A stretch of DNA of 64,000 bases from Betaproteobacteria bacterium (GTDB lineage Bacteria > Pseudomonadota > Gammaproteobacteria > Burkholderiales > SG8-39): assembly GCA_016713125.1 (NCBI GenBank), contig JADJPT010000007.1, forward strand, positions 62,001 through 126,000. The letters run 5' to 3'. Positions 7,990 to 16,754 of this stretch are shown here, one piece after another (the stretch's first letter is position 1; every line of letters begins with the position of its first letter). A model generated the notes under the pieces. That model was not told the DNA's origin and ran no database searches. It was given only the letters and a program-made list of their open reading frames with translations. A program made the position numbers and the translations under genes.

Positions 7990-9225
7990 TCAGAAGCGTC
8001 CGGCGCGGAACGGCGCCAGGTCCACCTGCGGGCTGCGGCCGGCCACCAGGTGGGCGATCTCGCGCCCGGTGCTGGCGCCGCCGCACATGCCCACGTGTCC
8101 GTGGCCGAAAGCCAGCCAGGCGTTGTCGCTGCCCGGCGCGCGGCCGATCACCGGCAGGCTGTCGGGCAGGCAGGGGCGGTGGCCCATCCATTCGGTGGTG
8201 CGGCTGGCGTCCAGGTGCGGGAACAGTTCGCGGCCCTTGGCCAGCAGCACCCCGGCGCGCGCGTAGTTCGGCGCGGCCCTGAGGCCGGCGAATTCCACCG
8301 AGCCGGCCAGGCGCAGGCCCATGGCCATCGGATTGATCATCAGGTTGTGTTCCAGCGCCATCACGGTGTGGCGCAGTTGCAGGTTGGTGCTCTGCACGGT
8401 GACGTGGTAGCCGCGCTGGGTCTCCAGCGGGATCGACACGCCCAGTTGCGCGCACAGTTTTGCCGACCAGGCGCCGCCGGCCACCACCACGCCGTCGCAT
8501 TCGAGTGTTTCTCCGCTGTCGAGTTCCAGCGCCGCGACGCGCGCGCCCCTGCGCACGAAGCCGGTGACGCCAGCCTTCACCTGCACCGCGCCGTCGCGCA
8601 GGGCCTGGGCGTGGAGGGCCTTGACCAGCCGCGAGGGATCCAGCGTCGAGCCATTGTCCGGGGCCAGCAGCCCGAAGCGGAACCTGCCGCGCAGGTCGGG
8701 TTCGAGTTCGACCAGTTCGTCCTCCTCGACATCGCGCAGATTCACGCCCAGGCTGCGGCGCAGGTCCATGCCCCATTGCCACTGGCGTGCAGACTCGCGC
8801 GAGCCGTACACGTACAGGCAGCCGGTGCGGCGCACCAGGTCCTGAGCCCCGGCGCGCTCGAGCAGCGGGCCGTAGGCCTCGAAGATCGGCGCCAGCAGGT
8901 TGCGCAGGGCGGTGGCGATGCGCACCACCTCGGCGCGTTGCGAATGGCCGACGAAGCGCGCCAGCCAGGGCGCCACCACCGGCAGGTACCACCAGCGGAT
9001 GGTCAGCGGGCCGAGCGGATCTAGCAGCCAGGCCGGCGCCTTCTTCCACATGCCGGGCATGCCCACCGGCAGGCAGGCCGAGGGCGAGAGCGAGCCGGCG
9101 TTGCCGAACGAGCAGGCTTCGCCGGGCTCGCGCGGATCGACGAAGCTGATGCGGTGCCCGTCGCGCTGCAGCCAGGCCGCGCTGCACGTTCCGACGATGC
9201 CGGTGCCGATGACCGCGATGTGCAC
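7990..9225 (-). CDS. D-amino-acid dehydrogenase-like FAD oxidoreductase (DadA family)
   Basis: This 411-residue protein is of the DAO/DadA family. The GTG start at 9225, 2 bp after the ferredoxin stop, leads directly into the Rossmann motif VIGTGIVGTCSA. Family features follow: SFGNAGSLSPSACLPVGMPGM near residue 40, and the C-terminal FAD-contact region FGHGHVGMCGGASTGREIA. DadA enzymes oxidise D-amino acids or related N-substituted amino acids and pass electrons to the respiratory chain. The tight spacing to a [2Fe-2S] ferredoxin suggests a two-component or shared electron path. Given the glutamine-synthetase-like and Rieske genes upstream in the same direction, a role on an amino-acid conjugate is possible, but this is inference. 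Confidence 0.87.
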   Translation of the reverse strand: MHIAVIGTGIVGTCSAAWLQRDGHRISFVDPREPGEACSFGNAGSLSPSACLPVGMPGMWKKAPAWLLDPLGPLTIRWWYLPVVAPWLARFVGHSQRAEVVRIATALRNLLAPIFEAYGPLLERAGAQDLVRRTGCLYVYGSRESARQWQWGMDLRRSLGVNLRDVEEDELVELEPDLRGRFRFGLLAPDNGSTLDPSRLVKALHAQALRDGAVQVKAGVTGFVRRGARVAALELDSGETLECDGVVVAGGAWSAKLCAQLGVSIPLETQRGYHVTVQSTNLQLRHTVMALEHNLMINPMAMGLRLAGSVEFAGLRAAPNYARAGVLLAKGRELFPHLDASRTTEWMGHRPCLPDSLPVIGRAPGSDNAWLAFGHGHVGMCGGASTGREIAHLVAGRSPQVDLAPFRAGRF

Positions 9226-9227
9226 GC

Positions 9228-9554
9228 TCAACCCACCTGCCGCTCGGGCACCTGCACGACCAGGCCGTCGAGTTCCGCGCCGACCACGATCTGGCAGGCG
9301 AGCCGGCTGTTGGGGCGTTGCTCGGCGGCGACGAAGCCCAGCATGTCGATTTCGTCGTCGTGGGCCGGCGGCATCTTCACGAACCAGGCCGGCTCGATGT
9401 AGACATGGCAGGTGGCGCAGGACAGGCAGCCGCCGCATTCGGCGTCGATGCCTTTCACGTCGTTGGCGATGGCCGCCTGCATCACGCTGGAACCCGCCGG
9501 GGCGTCGACGGTCCGGCGCTGCCGGTCGGGAAGTACGAATGTCACCTGGGGCAT
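9228..9554 (-). CDS. [2Fe-2S] ferredoxin, adrenodoxin/putidaredoxin type
   Basis: This is a 108-residue ferredoxin. The cluster ligands are C40, C46, C49 and C87 in the C-x5-C-x2-C-x37-C pattern of the adrenodoxin family; C43 is an extra cysteine. The HVYIEPAW stretch after the third ligand is typical of ferredoxins serving P450s or Rieske oxygenases. It lies between the broken HD-GYP sensor and the DadA-like oxidoreductase, and downstream of a Rieske oxygenase gene. It could therefore supply electrons to either; the sequence does not decide which. Confidence 0.92.
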   Translation of the reverse strand: MPQVTFVLPDRQRRTVDAPAGSSVMQAAIANDVKGIDAECGGCLSCATCHVYIEPAWFVKMPPAHDDEIDMLGFVAAEQRPNSRLACQIVVGAELDGLVVQVPERQVG

Positions 9555-9590
9555 CGATGGATCCTGGGAAATGTGAACACTTTGAACCTT

Positions 9591-12500
9591 TCAGGACTTG
9601 AGCTGGTAACCCTTGTCGCGGAACAGGCGCAGGGGGGCGGTGCGAGGCCATCGACTCGACCACGTCGGCGATCGCCGTGATGCGCGCCTCGAGCAGGATC
9701 TCCTCGCCTTTCAGCCCGCGCGGGTAGCCGCTGCCGTCCATGCGTTCGTGGTGCTGCAGGGCGATCTGCGCCACCGGCCAGGGGAACTCGACGTCCTTGA
9801 GCACCGCGTAGCCGGCCGCGGCGTGGGATTTGATCAGTTCGTATTCTAGCGGCGTGAGCTTTCCCGGCTTGGCCAGGATCTCGGTCGGGATGGCGGTCTT
9901 GCCCACGTCGTGCAGGTAGCCGCCGACCTTGAGGCCCTCGAGCTTGTGCGCGTCCAGACCCATCTCGGTGCCGATCGCGACGGCGATCTCCGCGACGCGC
10001 TGTTCATGGCCGGCGGTGTACGGGTCACGCATCTCGCTGAGCGTGGTGGCCAGCGCGACCGTCTGCATGAAGGCATTCTCGAGCTGCCTGGTGTAGCGGC
10101 GGATCTGTTCCTCGGCGACTTTCTTGTCGGAGATGTCCTGCAACAGGCCGATGATGCAGGGGGACTGGCGATAGGTGGCGCGCGAGACGTGTATGCCGAC
10201 TTCGGTGGTCGAGCCGTCCTTGCGCAGCGCCGTGAACATGAATTCTGCGCGCTGCTGCTTGCCTGCGTTCAGCGATCGCAATGCTTCCTCTGCGCGCGCG
10301 CGGTCCTTTTCGGCGATGAACTGGAACGTCTCGAGGCCGAGCAACTCCTCTCGTCCTCGTAGCCGAGGATCTGCGCCAGGCGCGGGTTGGCATAGGCGAA
10401 ACGGCGGTCCTGCGAGATGAAGGCGCCGGCGATCGATTGCCCGATCAGGGCCAGGAAGCGCTGTTCGGACTCCTGCAGCGAGACGAGCGAGGCAGCTTCG
10501 GCGGCTTCGGCGTCGAACTTGTCCAGGGCGTAGCCGATCGCGGTGGTGCGCGGCCACCGGCAGGATCCTGCGGCTGGCGGCGTCCACCAGCCCGATCCAG
10601 GCCAGGTCCATGCCGCCCAGTTCCACCACCACTTCGCAGATGCGCTTGAACAGCGACTGCTCGTCGGCACAGTGCAATACCGCCGCCTGGGCTTCGCTCA
10701 GTGCCGAATACAGCCGGGACACGCGGCGCAGGCGCAGCTCCGCGCGCTTGCGTTCGGTGATCTCGATCGCCACGCCGCGCAGCCGCGTGATGCCGCCGTC
10801 CTCGTCGCGCAGCGCCTCGCCGCGCGTCAGCATCCAGTGCATGCTGCCGTCCGTTCCCCGGAACTCGAGCTCCTCTGCGTAGGGTTCGCCGCTCTCGCGC
10901 GTGCGGGCAATGGCCGCCTCCAGGCGCGCCCAGCTTTCCGCGCCGAACAGGTCTGTCAGTGCCGCGAAGTGCGGGGCGGGCTGCGCCGGATCGAAGCCGG
11001 TCATGCGATACAGCTGCGCCGACCACCGCACCTTGCCGCTGGCCAGGTCCAGGTCCCAGTTGCCGACCTTGGCCAGGCGCTGCGCCTCCTCCAGTTCGTC
11101 GCGGCCGCGCTGCAGATCCTGCTCCAACAGGTTCTCGGCTGGGTGACGTCCGAGTGGGTGCCGATCATGCGCAGGGGTCTGCCTTCAGGGGTCGCGCTCG
11201 ACCACCATGCCGCGGTCGCGGATCCACTTGTAGCTGCCGTCCTTGCAGCGCACGCGATGCACGTTGTTGTAGGTGGCGACCTTGCCGTCCAGGTAGTCCT
11301 GCACCTCGGCCAGCGTGGCCGGCAGATCCTCCGGATGCACCAGCCTCTCCCATTCGTCCAGGCTGTTGCCGATCTCGCCTTCGGTGTGGCCGAGCATCTG
11401 CTTCCAGATGCGCGAGAAAAGCACGGTACTGCGTTCGATATCCCAGTCCCATACGCCCAGGTCCGAGCCTTCGAGCGCGAACTTCCAGCGCAGTTCGCTT
11501 TCCTTCAGCTGCGCCTCGCGGCTGCGGATGTCGGCGGTGAGTCCGGCGGCGATGCGCACGGCGAGTTCGCGCGTGCCGATCAGCGACAGCGCCAGCCAGC
11601 ACATCAGCACGCTGATGGCGAAGCCGCCGGCCAGCGTGCGCCAGACCGAGGCATAACTCTGGCTGTCGCCGAGCGAATGGGCGCGGAACTCCAGCCGCCA
11701 GCGTCGGCCGTTGAAATCCAGCCTGCGCATCTCGGTCACTTCGTGCGGATGCGGTGCGGCGCGGGACGCCGCGTCACTGGCGTAGAGCAAAGCCTGCGGC
11801 GAGGCTTGCTCGCCGTCGAAGATATGCAGGTCGAGATCGACGCCCAGCGCGCCCTGCCAGTCGCCGAGAATGCCGCGCATCAGGTCGTTCATGCGGTAGG
11901 GGCTGTAGGTCCAGCCGAGCAGGGCGGCGCGGCGCTGCTCGACAGTCTGCAGCGGCATCTCCTGGCGGTACACCGGCACGTACATCAGCACCCCGGCCTG
12001 CGCCTCGCTGTCGGTTTCCTGCACCAGCCGCACCTTGCCGGAGAGCTGCGCTTGGCCGCTGTCGCGGGCACGCGCCATGGCGTCGCGCCGCACCGGTTCC
12101 GAGTACATGTCGTAGCCGAAGGCGCGCAGGTTGCGATCCTTGAACGGCTCCAGGAAGACGATGGCGGTGTAGGTGTCGCGGGCGCCTGGCGGCCGCACCG
12201 CGTAGTCCGGGTAGCCTTCGGCGCGCACCTGCGCGATGTGCGCCTGCAGTTCCCCGGGGGCGATCAGCTGCGCGTAGCCGATGCCCTGCACACTGGCGAT
12301 CCTGGGCTCCTGCAGCAGGAGGCTGACGTACTGGCGCCAGTCGTCGCGCGTGACTTTCTGCGAACCGGCGAACAGCGCGCGGGCACCGATCAGGCCAGTT
12401 CGTAGCTCTCCAGGCGCTCGCGGACTTGCAGCGCGATGTGGTCGCTGGCATGGGCGTAGCGATCCCGCGTCCTGGTCCAGGCCCTGCTTCACCCACAGGG

Positions 12501-12615
12501 TGAGCATGACGGTCACCGCCAGCCCGGCGCACAGCAGGGCCCAGGCCGGCCAGCGCCGGACCGCCCGGACGGCAGGGCCGTCGGTCGCTGCGCCGTCGGG
12601 GGCGGGATTGCTCAT
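9591..12615 (-). CDS. CHASE-PAS-PAS-GAF-PAS-HD-GYP signalling protein, multiply frameshifted and partly deleted
   Basis: One large sensory gene appears to span this interval, split by at least six frame changes (near 9640, 10355, 10545, 11140, 11188, 12397 and 12465). In order the encoded pieces are: an N-terminal membrane helix (WALLCAGLAVTVMLTLWV), a periplasmic CHASE domain, a second membrane helix, two PAS domains, the start of a GAF domain, a further PAS domain and an HD-GYP domain with HDVGK and HHERMDGSGYP. HD-GYP domains hydrolyse cyclic-di-GMP. The second half of GAF (between PVAAHHR and IGYALDKF) and about 50 residues near the HD-GYP C-terminus (between ESMASHR and LRLFRDKGYQL) seem absent. 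This may be a pseudogene or badly assembled sequence. Confidence 0.72.
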
Positions 12616-12630
12616 GGGCTCAGGGCGTGC

Positions 12631-14079
12631 TCAGAACATCTCGAAGTACTCGCGCTGCTCCCACTCGCTGACCTCGAGGTTGAAGCGTGAGATCTCGGCG
12701 TCCTTGATGCGGCAGAAGTAGTCGACGAAGCCCGGACCCAGGGCCGCGTTCAGGCAGTCGTCGGCGCGCAGCGCCGCCAGCGCCTCGACCAGCGTGGCGG
12801 GCAGGGCCTCGGCCCGGGTCTCGTACGGCGCGTCGGCCGAGGGGCCGGGGTCGAGCTTGCGCGCCACGCCGTCCAGGCCGGCATGGATCTGCGAAGCGAA
12901 GTACAGGTAGGGGTTGGCCGCCGGTTCGCCGGCGCGGTTCTCGATGCGCGTGCCCGGATCGCCGGCGCCGCCCAGCACGCGCAGCATGGCACCGCGGTTG
13001 TCGCGCCCCCACACCGCGCGGTCCGGCGCCAGCGAGTTCGGCCGGTAGCGCTTGTAGCCGTTGATGGTCGGCGTGGACAGGGCGGCGGCGCCGCGCGCGT
13101 GCGCGAGCAGGCCGGCCAGCCAGTGCATGCCCAGCGGCGAGAGCTGCGCGGCGCCCGGCTCTGGGATGAAGGCGTTGCCGCCGTCGGCCAGCCGGCGCAG
13201 CGACTGGTGCAGGTGCCAGCCCGAGGACATCACGTTGGGCAGCTTCGGCCGGCACATGAAGGTGCCGTGGTAGCCGTGGCGGCGCAGGATCTGCTTGGCC
13301 GCGCTCCTGAACAGCACCATGGCGTCGGCCGCCGCGCAGGCGGCGAGCGGGCCGAAGGTGAACTCGAACTGGCTGGGCCCGTACTCGACCTCCAGCGTGC
13401 GCAACGGCAGTTCGAGTTGCTGGATGTGCTTCCTCAGCAGTTCGGCCACCGGCTCGATCAGGTCGTAGCGCAGCTCGGTCAGGTACTGGTAGCCGTGCGA
13501 AAGCAGCTGCACCTCGGGCGGCTCGCCCGGCTGTCCGGCGTCCTGCGGACGCATGTGCGGATCCACCACCTTGAAGACGTGGAACTCGACCTCCAGCCCG
13601 GCCAGGAACTCGTGGCCGGTGTCGGCGAGCTTCGCCGCGGCCGCGCGCAGCAGCGCGCGCGTGGCGAAAGGCACCGGCTTGCCGCTGGAGAAGTACGCAT
13701 CGCACAGCACCCAGCCGGTGTTCTGCAGCCAGGGCAGCACGCGGAAGGTGGTGGGGTCGGCGACCATCAGGAAATCGGCCGCGCCCTGCATCTCGTCCAT
13801 GTCGAAGCCGCCGCCGCGCGAGAAAACCGGGAAGGCGGTCTTGTGCGAAGTGTCCTTGGCCAGCAGCGTGGTGGTCAGCGTCACCCCCTCGTAGAGGGCC
13901 CTGGCCGCTTCGGCCACGGTAAGCGTCTTGCCGCGCAGGATGCCGTGCTGGTCGGGAAACGAGAAGCGCACCACCTCGATGTCGCGCGTCTGCAGTTCCT
14001 TGACCAGTTGCGCGGCGGCCGCATGCTGGGCGCCGCTCCACAGGCCGTGGCGCTCGACGAAGCGCTGCGCGGCGCTCAT
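12631..14079 (-). CDS. Glutamine-synthetase-family ligase (GS-like)
   Basis: This 482-residue protein shows the type I glutamine synthetase fold: a beta-grasp N-terminus (RFSFPDQHGILRGKTL), catalytic blocks EVEFHVF, EVEYGPSQFEF and SGWHLHQS, and the NGYKRYRPNSLAPDRAVWG region. It differs from housekeeping GlnA in length and motif detail, as do the gamma-glutamyl-amide ligases AtdA1/TdnQ/IpuC/PuuA that join glutamate to amines. Its ATG overlaps the Rieske oxygenase stop (ATGA), so the two are translationally coupled. By analogy with aniline degradation, where AtdA1 glutamylates aniline before Rieske dioxygenation, it may activate an aromatic amine. The amine is unproven; see the aminobenzoate proposal in the findings. 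Confidence 0.88.
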   Translation of the reverse strand: MSAAQRFVERHGLWSGAQHAAAAQLVKELQTRDIEVVRFSFPDQHGILRGKTLTVAEAARALYEGVTLTTTLLAKDTSHKTAFPVFSRGGGFDMDEMQGAADFLMVADPTTFRVLPWLQNTGWVLCDAYFSSGKPVPFATRALLRAAAAKLADTGHEFLAGLEVEFHVFKVVDPHMRPQDAGQPGEPPEVQLLSHGYQYLTELRYDLIEPVAELLRKHIQQLELPLRTLEVEYGPSQFEFTFGPLAACAAADAMVLFRSAAKQILRRHGYHGTFMCRPKLPNVMSSGWHLHQSLRRLADGGNAFIPEPGAAQLSPLGMHWLAGLLAHARGAAALSTPTINGYKRYRPNSLAPDRAVWGRDNRGAMLRVLGGAGDPGTRIENRAGEPAANPYLYFASQIHAGLDGVARKLDPGPSADAPYETRAEALPATLVEALAALRADDCLNAALGPGFVDYFCRIKDAEISRFNLEVSEWEQREYFEMF

Positions 14080-15407
14080 GCCTGCTCCGCGGCCAGGCGC
14101 GCCGCCGCCCAGGGCGACTGCCGCCTGCGCTTGAGGTCGGATTCCTGCCAGTAGTCGTTCCAGCGCCCGGTCGGGCCGATGCCGTCGATCGAGGGCGGGC
14201 CGCTCAGCGCGTCGGCGGCGGCCGCGTCGAGCACCATCAGCGGCCGCGCGCCGGACTGGTTCTTCTCGATGGCCTCGTTCAGCAGGCGGCGGTAGGCGAT
14301 GATGCCCTTGTCGGTCGTGCCGAGGTGCTCGCGCGTGCGGTCCTGGATCGCGCCCTGCGACTCGATCGCCCACTGGTCGTGGACGTTGATGTCGTCGCCC
14401 ATGCCGGTGTAGGTCTGCGCGCGCTGCTGCAGCGGGTCGTAGCCGTAGCCGTTGGCGCGGTTCATACGCGGCAGGTAGTCGGGCAGCGTATAGAGCTCCA
14501 GGCGCTGCTCGCGCATCTGCGCCTTGTCCACCGGGGCGCCGAAGCTGGTGAAGATCGCGTACCAGTAGCAGCGCGTGTCGTCGACCGGCACGTGCCACTG
14601 CGAAATGGTCATCTCGGCGCTCATCGGGATGACGAAGGCCTGCGGGAACATCAGATTGGTCACGCGAACGTGCGTGTCGGCCTCGGAGAGCCTGCGCAGC
14701 GCGATCAGGCGCATGCCGTAGTCGGTCTTCTCGACGCTGATCTCCGGACGGTCGAACTCGCGCAGCACGCGCGTGATCGGCATGTCGGAGTCGGCCGAGG
14801 CGCCGCGGAACTGCTTGCCGTAGCTGCCCGAGGTGTCCTCGTCCTCGAAGAAGCGGTGCAGGTAGGAGGCGTGCGCCGGGTCGATGCCGACCTCGAGCGC
14901 CTGCAGCCAGTTGCAATCGAGGAAGCCCTTGAACGCGAAGGTGTAGGCATCGGGGGCCACGAAGCAGTCGAAGGCCGGGAAGGCCGGCGGCTCGCCTTCG
15001 CCGATGTACGCGAACAGCATGCCGCTCTTCTGCACCACCGGATAGGACTTCTGCCTGATGCGCGTGCACAGCTTGCTGCCCTCGGGCTCGGCCGGGGTCT
15101 GCAGGCAATGGCCCTGCGCGTCGAACAGCCAGCCGTGGAAGGGGCAGCGCAGTCCGCCGTCCTCCAGGCGACCGTAGGCGAGGTCTGCGCCGCGGTGCGG
15201 GCAGTCGCGGTCCAGCATGCCGTAGCGGCCGGCCTCGTCGCGGAACAGCACGAAGTCCTGGCCCATCAGGCGCACCGCGCGCACCGGGCGCGGCCCCTCG
15301 AGTTCGTCGAGCAGGGCCACCGGCTGCCAGTAGCGGCGCAGCAGACGGCCGGCGGGCGCGGCCGGGCCGACGCGCGTGATGAGCTCGTTCTGTGCGGCGG
15401 AAATCAT
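14076..15407 (-). CDS. Rieske non-haem iron aromatic-ring oxygenase, large subunit
   Basis: This is a 443-residue oxygenase. The Rieske cluster ligands are C69, H71, C88 and H91 in CPH...CPFHGW. The mononuclear iron site is D176-P-A-H179-x4-H184. The layout resembles the single-subunit phthalate 4,5-dioxygenase / LigX-like group, which hydroxylates substituted benzoates or demethylates aryl ethers. No small subunit or dedicated reductase is adjacent; the ferredoxin at 9228-9554 is a possible partner. It is first in a minus-strand operon with the GS-like ligase, divergent from pcaHGB. This suggests a product that enters protocatechuate ring cleavage. Confidence 0.92.
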   Translation of the reverse strand: MISAAQNELITRVGPAAPAGRLLRRYWQPVALLDELEGPRPVRAVRLMGQDFVLFRDEAGRYGMLDRDCPHRGADLAYGRLEDGGLRCPFHGWLFDAQGHCLQTPAEPEGSKLCTRIRQKSYPVVQKSGMLFAYIGEGEPPAFPAFDCFVAPDAYTFAFKGFLDCNWLQALEVGIDPAHASYLHRFFEDEDTSGSYGKQFRGASADSDMPITRVLREFDRPEISVEKTDYGMRLIALRRLSEADTHVRVTNLMFPQAFVIPMSAEMTISQWHVPVDDTRCYWYAIFTSFGAPVDKAQMREQRLELYTLPDYLPRMNRANGYGYDPLQQRAQTYTGMGDDINVHDQWAIESQGAIQDRTREHLGTTDKGIIAYRRLLNEAIEKNQSGARPLMVLDAAAADALSGPPSIDGIGPTGRWNDYWQESDLKRRRQSPWAAARLAAEQA

Positions 15408-15460
15408 GGAGTGATTCTCCTTCTGCAGACTGTGCGCGAACTGCGATCTTATCGAAGTCG

Positions 15461-15472
15461 ATTGTATACAAT
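15461..15472. promoter_or_regulatory. Perfect palindromic operator candidate between the Rieske/GS and pcaHG operons
   Basis: The 94-bp divergent intergenic region contains ATTGTATACAAT, a perfect 12-bp palindrome, 30 bp upstream of the pcaH ATG. It overlaps a likely -10 region on the plus strand. Short TTGTAnACAA palindromes are typical operators of GntR-family (FCD subgroup) regulators of aromatic-acid genes, but no GntR gene is in the window. The position suggests one regulator controls both directions. Confidence 0.55.
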
Positions 15473-15501
15473 GGCACTCGTAAACTCAGGAGGAAATCAA
15501 C

Positions 15502-16197
15502 ATGACATCCGCATTGCGCAAGCCCGCTCCCGGCACGCACCCGAACCTGCTGCATCCGGCCTACGCCAGCACCGTGGCGCGCGCGCCCACGCAGTCGCTG
15601 CTCGCCCTGCCGCAGGGTCCGGGAGAGCTGTCCGGGCCGAGGTTCGATGCCAGCGTGCTCTACAAGAGCCACGACGATCTCACCCGGCAATGCGCCGGCG
15701 AACCGCTGGGCGAGCGCATCATCCTTTCGGGCCGCGTGCTCGACGACAACGGCGACCCGATGCCGAACACGCTGCTGGAGGTGTGGCAGTGCAATTCGGC
15801 CGGCCGCTACCACCACCACCGCGACCAGCACGACGCGCCGCTCGACCCGAACTTCACCGGCAACGGCCGCGTGCTGACCGACGCGGAGGGCCGCTACACC
15901 ATCACCACCATCAAGCCCGGCGCCTACCCGTGGCGCAACCACCCGAACGCCTGGCGACCCGCGCACATCCACTTCTCGCTGTTCGGCACCAGCATGCTGC
16001 AGCGTCTGATCACGCAGATGTATTTCCCCGGCGACCCGCTGCTGGGTTACGACCCGATCTTCAACAGCGTGCCCTCCGAGAAGGCCCGCGAGCGTTCGAT
16101 CGCCAGGTTCGACTGGAACCTGACCAAGCCCGAGTGGGCGCTGGGTTACGAGTTCAACTTCGTGCTGCGCGGCTCCGAAGCCACGCCGGCCAACTGA
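15502..16197 (+). CDS. pcaH: Protocatechuate 3,4-dioxygenase beta subunit
   Basis: PcaH carries the catalytic Fe(III) of the intradiol dioxygenase that opens protocatechuate to 3-carboxy-cis,cis-muconate. This 231-residue protein retains the four iron ligands: Y103 (AGRYHHH), Y142 (YPWRNHPN), H155 and H157 (PAHIHFSLFG). Their spacing matches the Pseudomonas beta subunit. An AGGAGGAAA ribosome-binding site precedes the ATG at 15502. The alpha subunit follows 10 bp later and the cycloisomerase after that, so the operon starts the beta-ketoadipate branch. Later steps (pcaC, pcaD) are not in the window. Confidence 0.97.
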   Translation: MTSALRKPAPGTHPNLLHPAYASTVARAPTQSLLALPQGPGELSGPRFDASVLYKSHDDLTRQCAGEPLGERIILSGRVLDDNGDPMPNTLLEVWQCNSAGRYHHHRDQHDAPLDPNFTGNGRVLTDAEGRYTITTIKPGAYPWRNHPNAWRPAHIHFSLFGTSMLQRLITQMYFPGDPLLGYDPIFNSVPSEKARERSIARFDWNLTKPEWALGYEFNFVLRGSEATPAN

Positions 16198-16207
16198 GGA
16201 GCGCGCG

Positions 16208-16687
16208 ATGAGCGAGATCAACACCCCGTCGCAGACGGTCGGACCGTTCTTCCACTACGGACTCAAGTGGGAACCCGGCGAACACCTGTTTCCGGACGCC
16301 AAGACCCCGGGTCGTCGCATCGTGCTGACCGGCACCATCACCGACGGCCAGGGCGCACCGGTGCCCGATGCCTTCCTGGAACTCTGGCAGCCCGACGGCA
16401 GCGGCAGGTTCGGCGCGCCGGTGCCCGGCTCCTGCGCCGGCTGGGGGCGCGTGTTCACCGACAACGACGGACGCTACACGGCCAACACCGTGCTGCCCGG
16501 CGCGCTGGGCAAGCAGGCGCCGCACATCCTGGTCGTGCTGTTCGCGCGCGGCCTGCTCAGGCAGCTGATCACGCGCGTGTACTTCGACGGCGAGGCGGCC
16601 AACGCGGGCGACGCGGTGCTGGCCTCGACCGGCGCGCGCGCCGCCACGCTGCTGGCCCGGCCGGAGGGCGCCGAGCGTTACGTCTAA
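16208..16687 (+). CDS. pcaG: Protocatechuate 3,4-dioxygenase alpha subunit, in-frame TAA near C-terminus
   Basis: PcaG is the non-catalytic partner that shapes the active site. The visible family pattern is TPSQTVGPFFHYGL at the start, LELWQPDGSGRF, and APHILVVLFARGLL. The ORF ends at a TAA at 16685, giving 159 residues, short for the usual 185-200. After the TAA the same frame continues NIVLQGKNETAFFDC to a TGA at 16733, matching the expected PcaG C-terminus (…DIRLQGEGETVFFD in homologues). A sense codon, normally aromatic at this place, has therefore become TAA or was misread. Loss of these 15 residues could affect assembly with PcaH. The full apparent gene would end at 16735. Confidence 0.9.
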   Translation: MSEINTPSQTVGPFFHYGLKWEPGEHLFPDAKTPGRRIVLTGTITDGQGAPVPDAFLELWQPDGSGRFGAPVPGSCAGWGRVFTDNDGRYTANTVLPGALGKQAPHILVVLFARGLLRQLITRVYFDGEAANAGDAVLASTGARAATLLARPEGAERYV

Positions 16688-16754
16688 AACATCGTCCTGC
16701 AGGGCAAGAACGAAACCGCATTCTTCGACTGCTGAACGCGGGCGCGATCGCGTC

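Noticed and set aside
14325..16211. Long plus-strand open frame opposite the Rieske gene and into pcaH
   Set aside because: It is an artefact of codon bias in the antisense frame; the real genes in both strands are clear.
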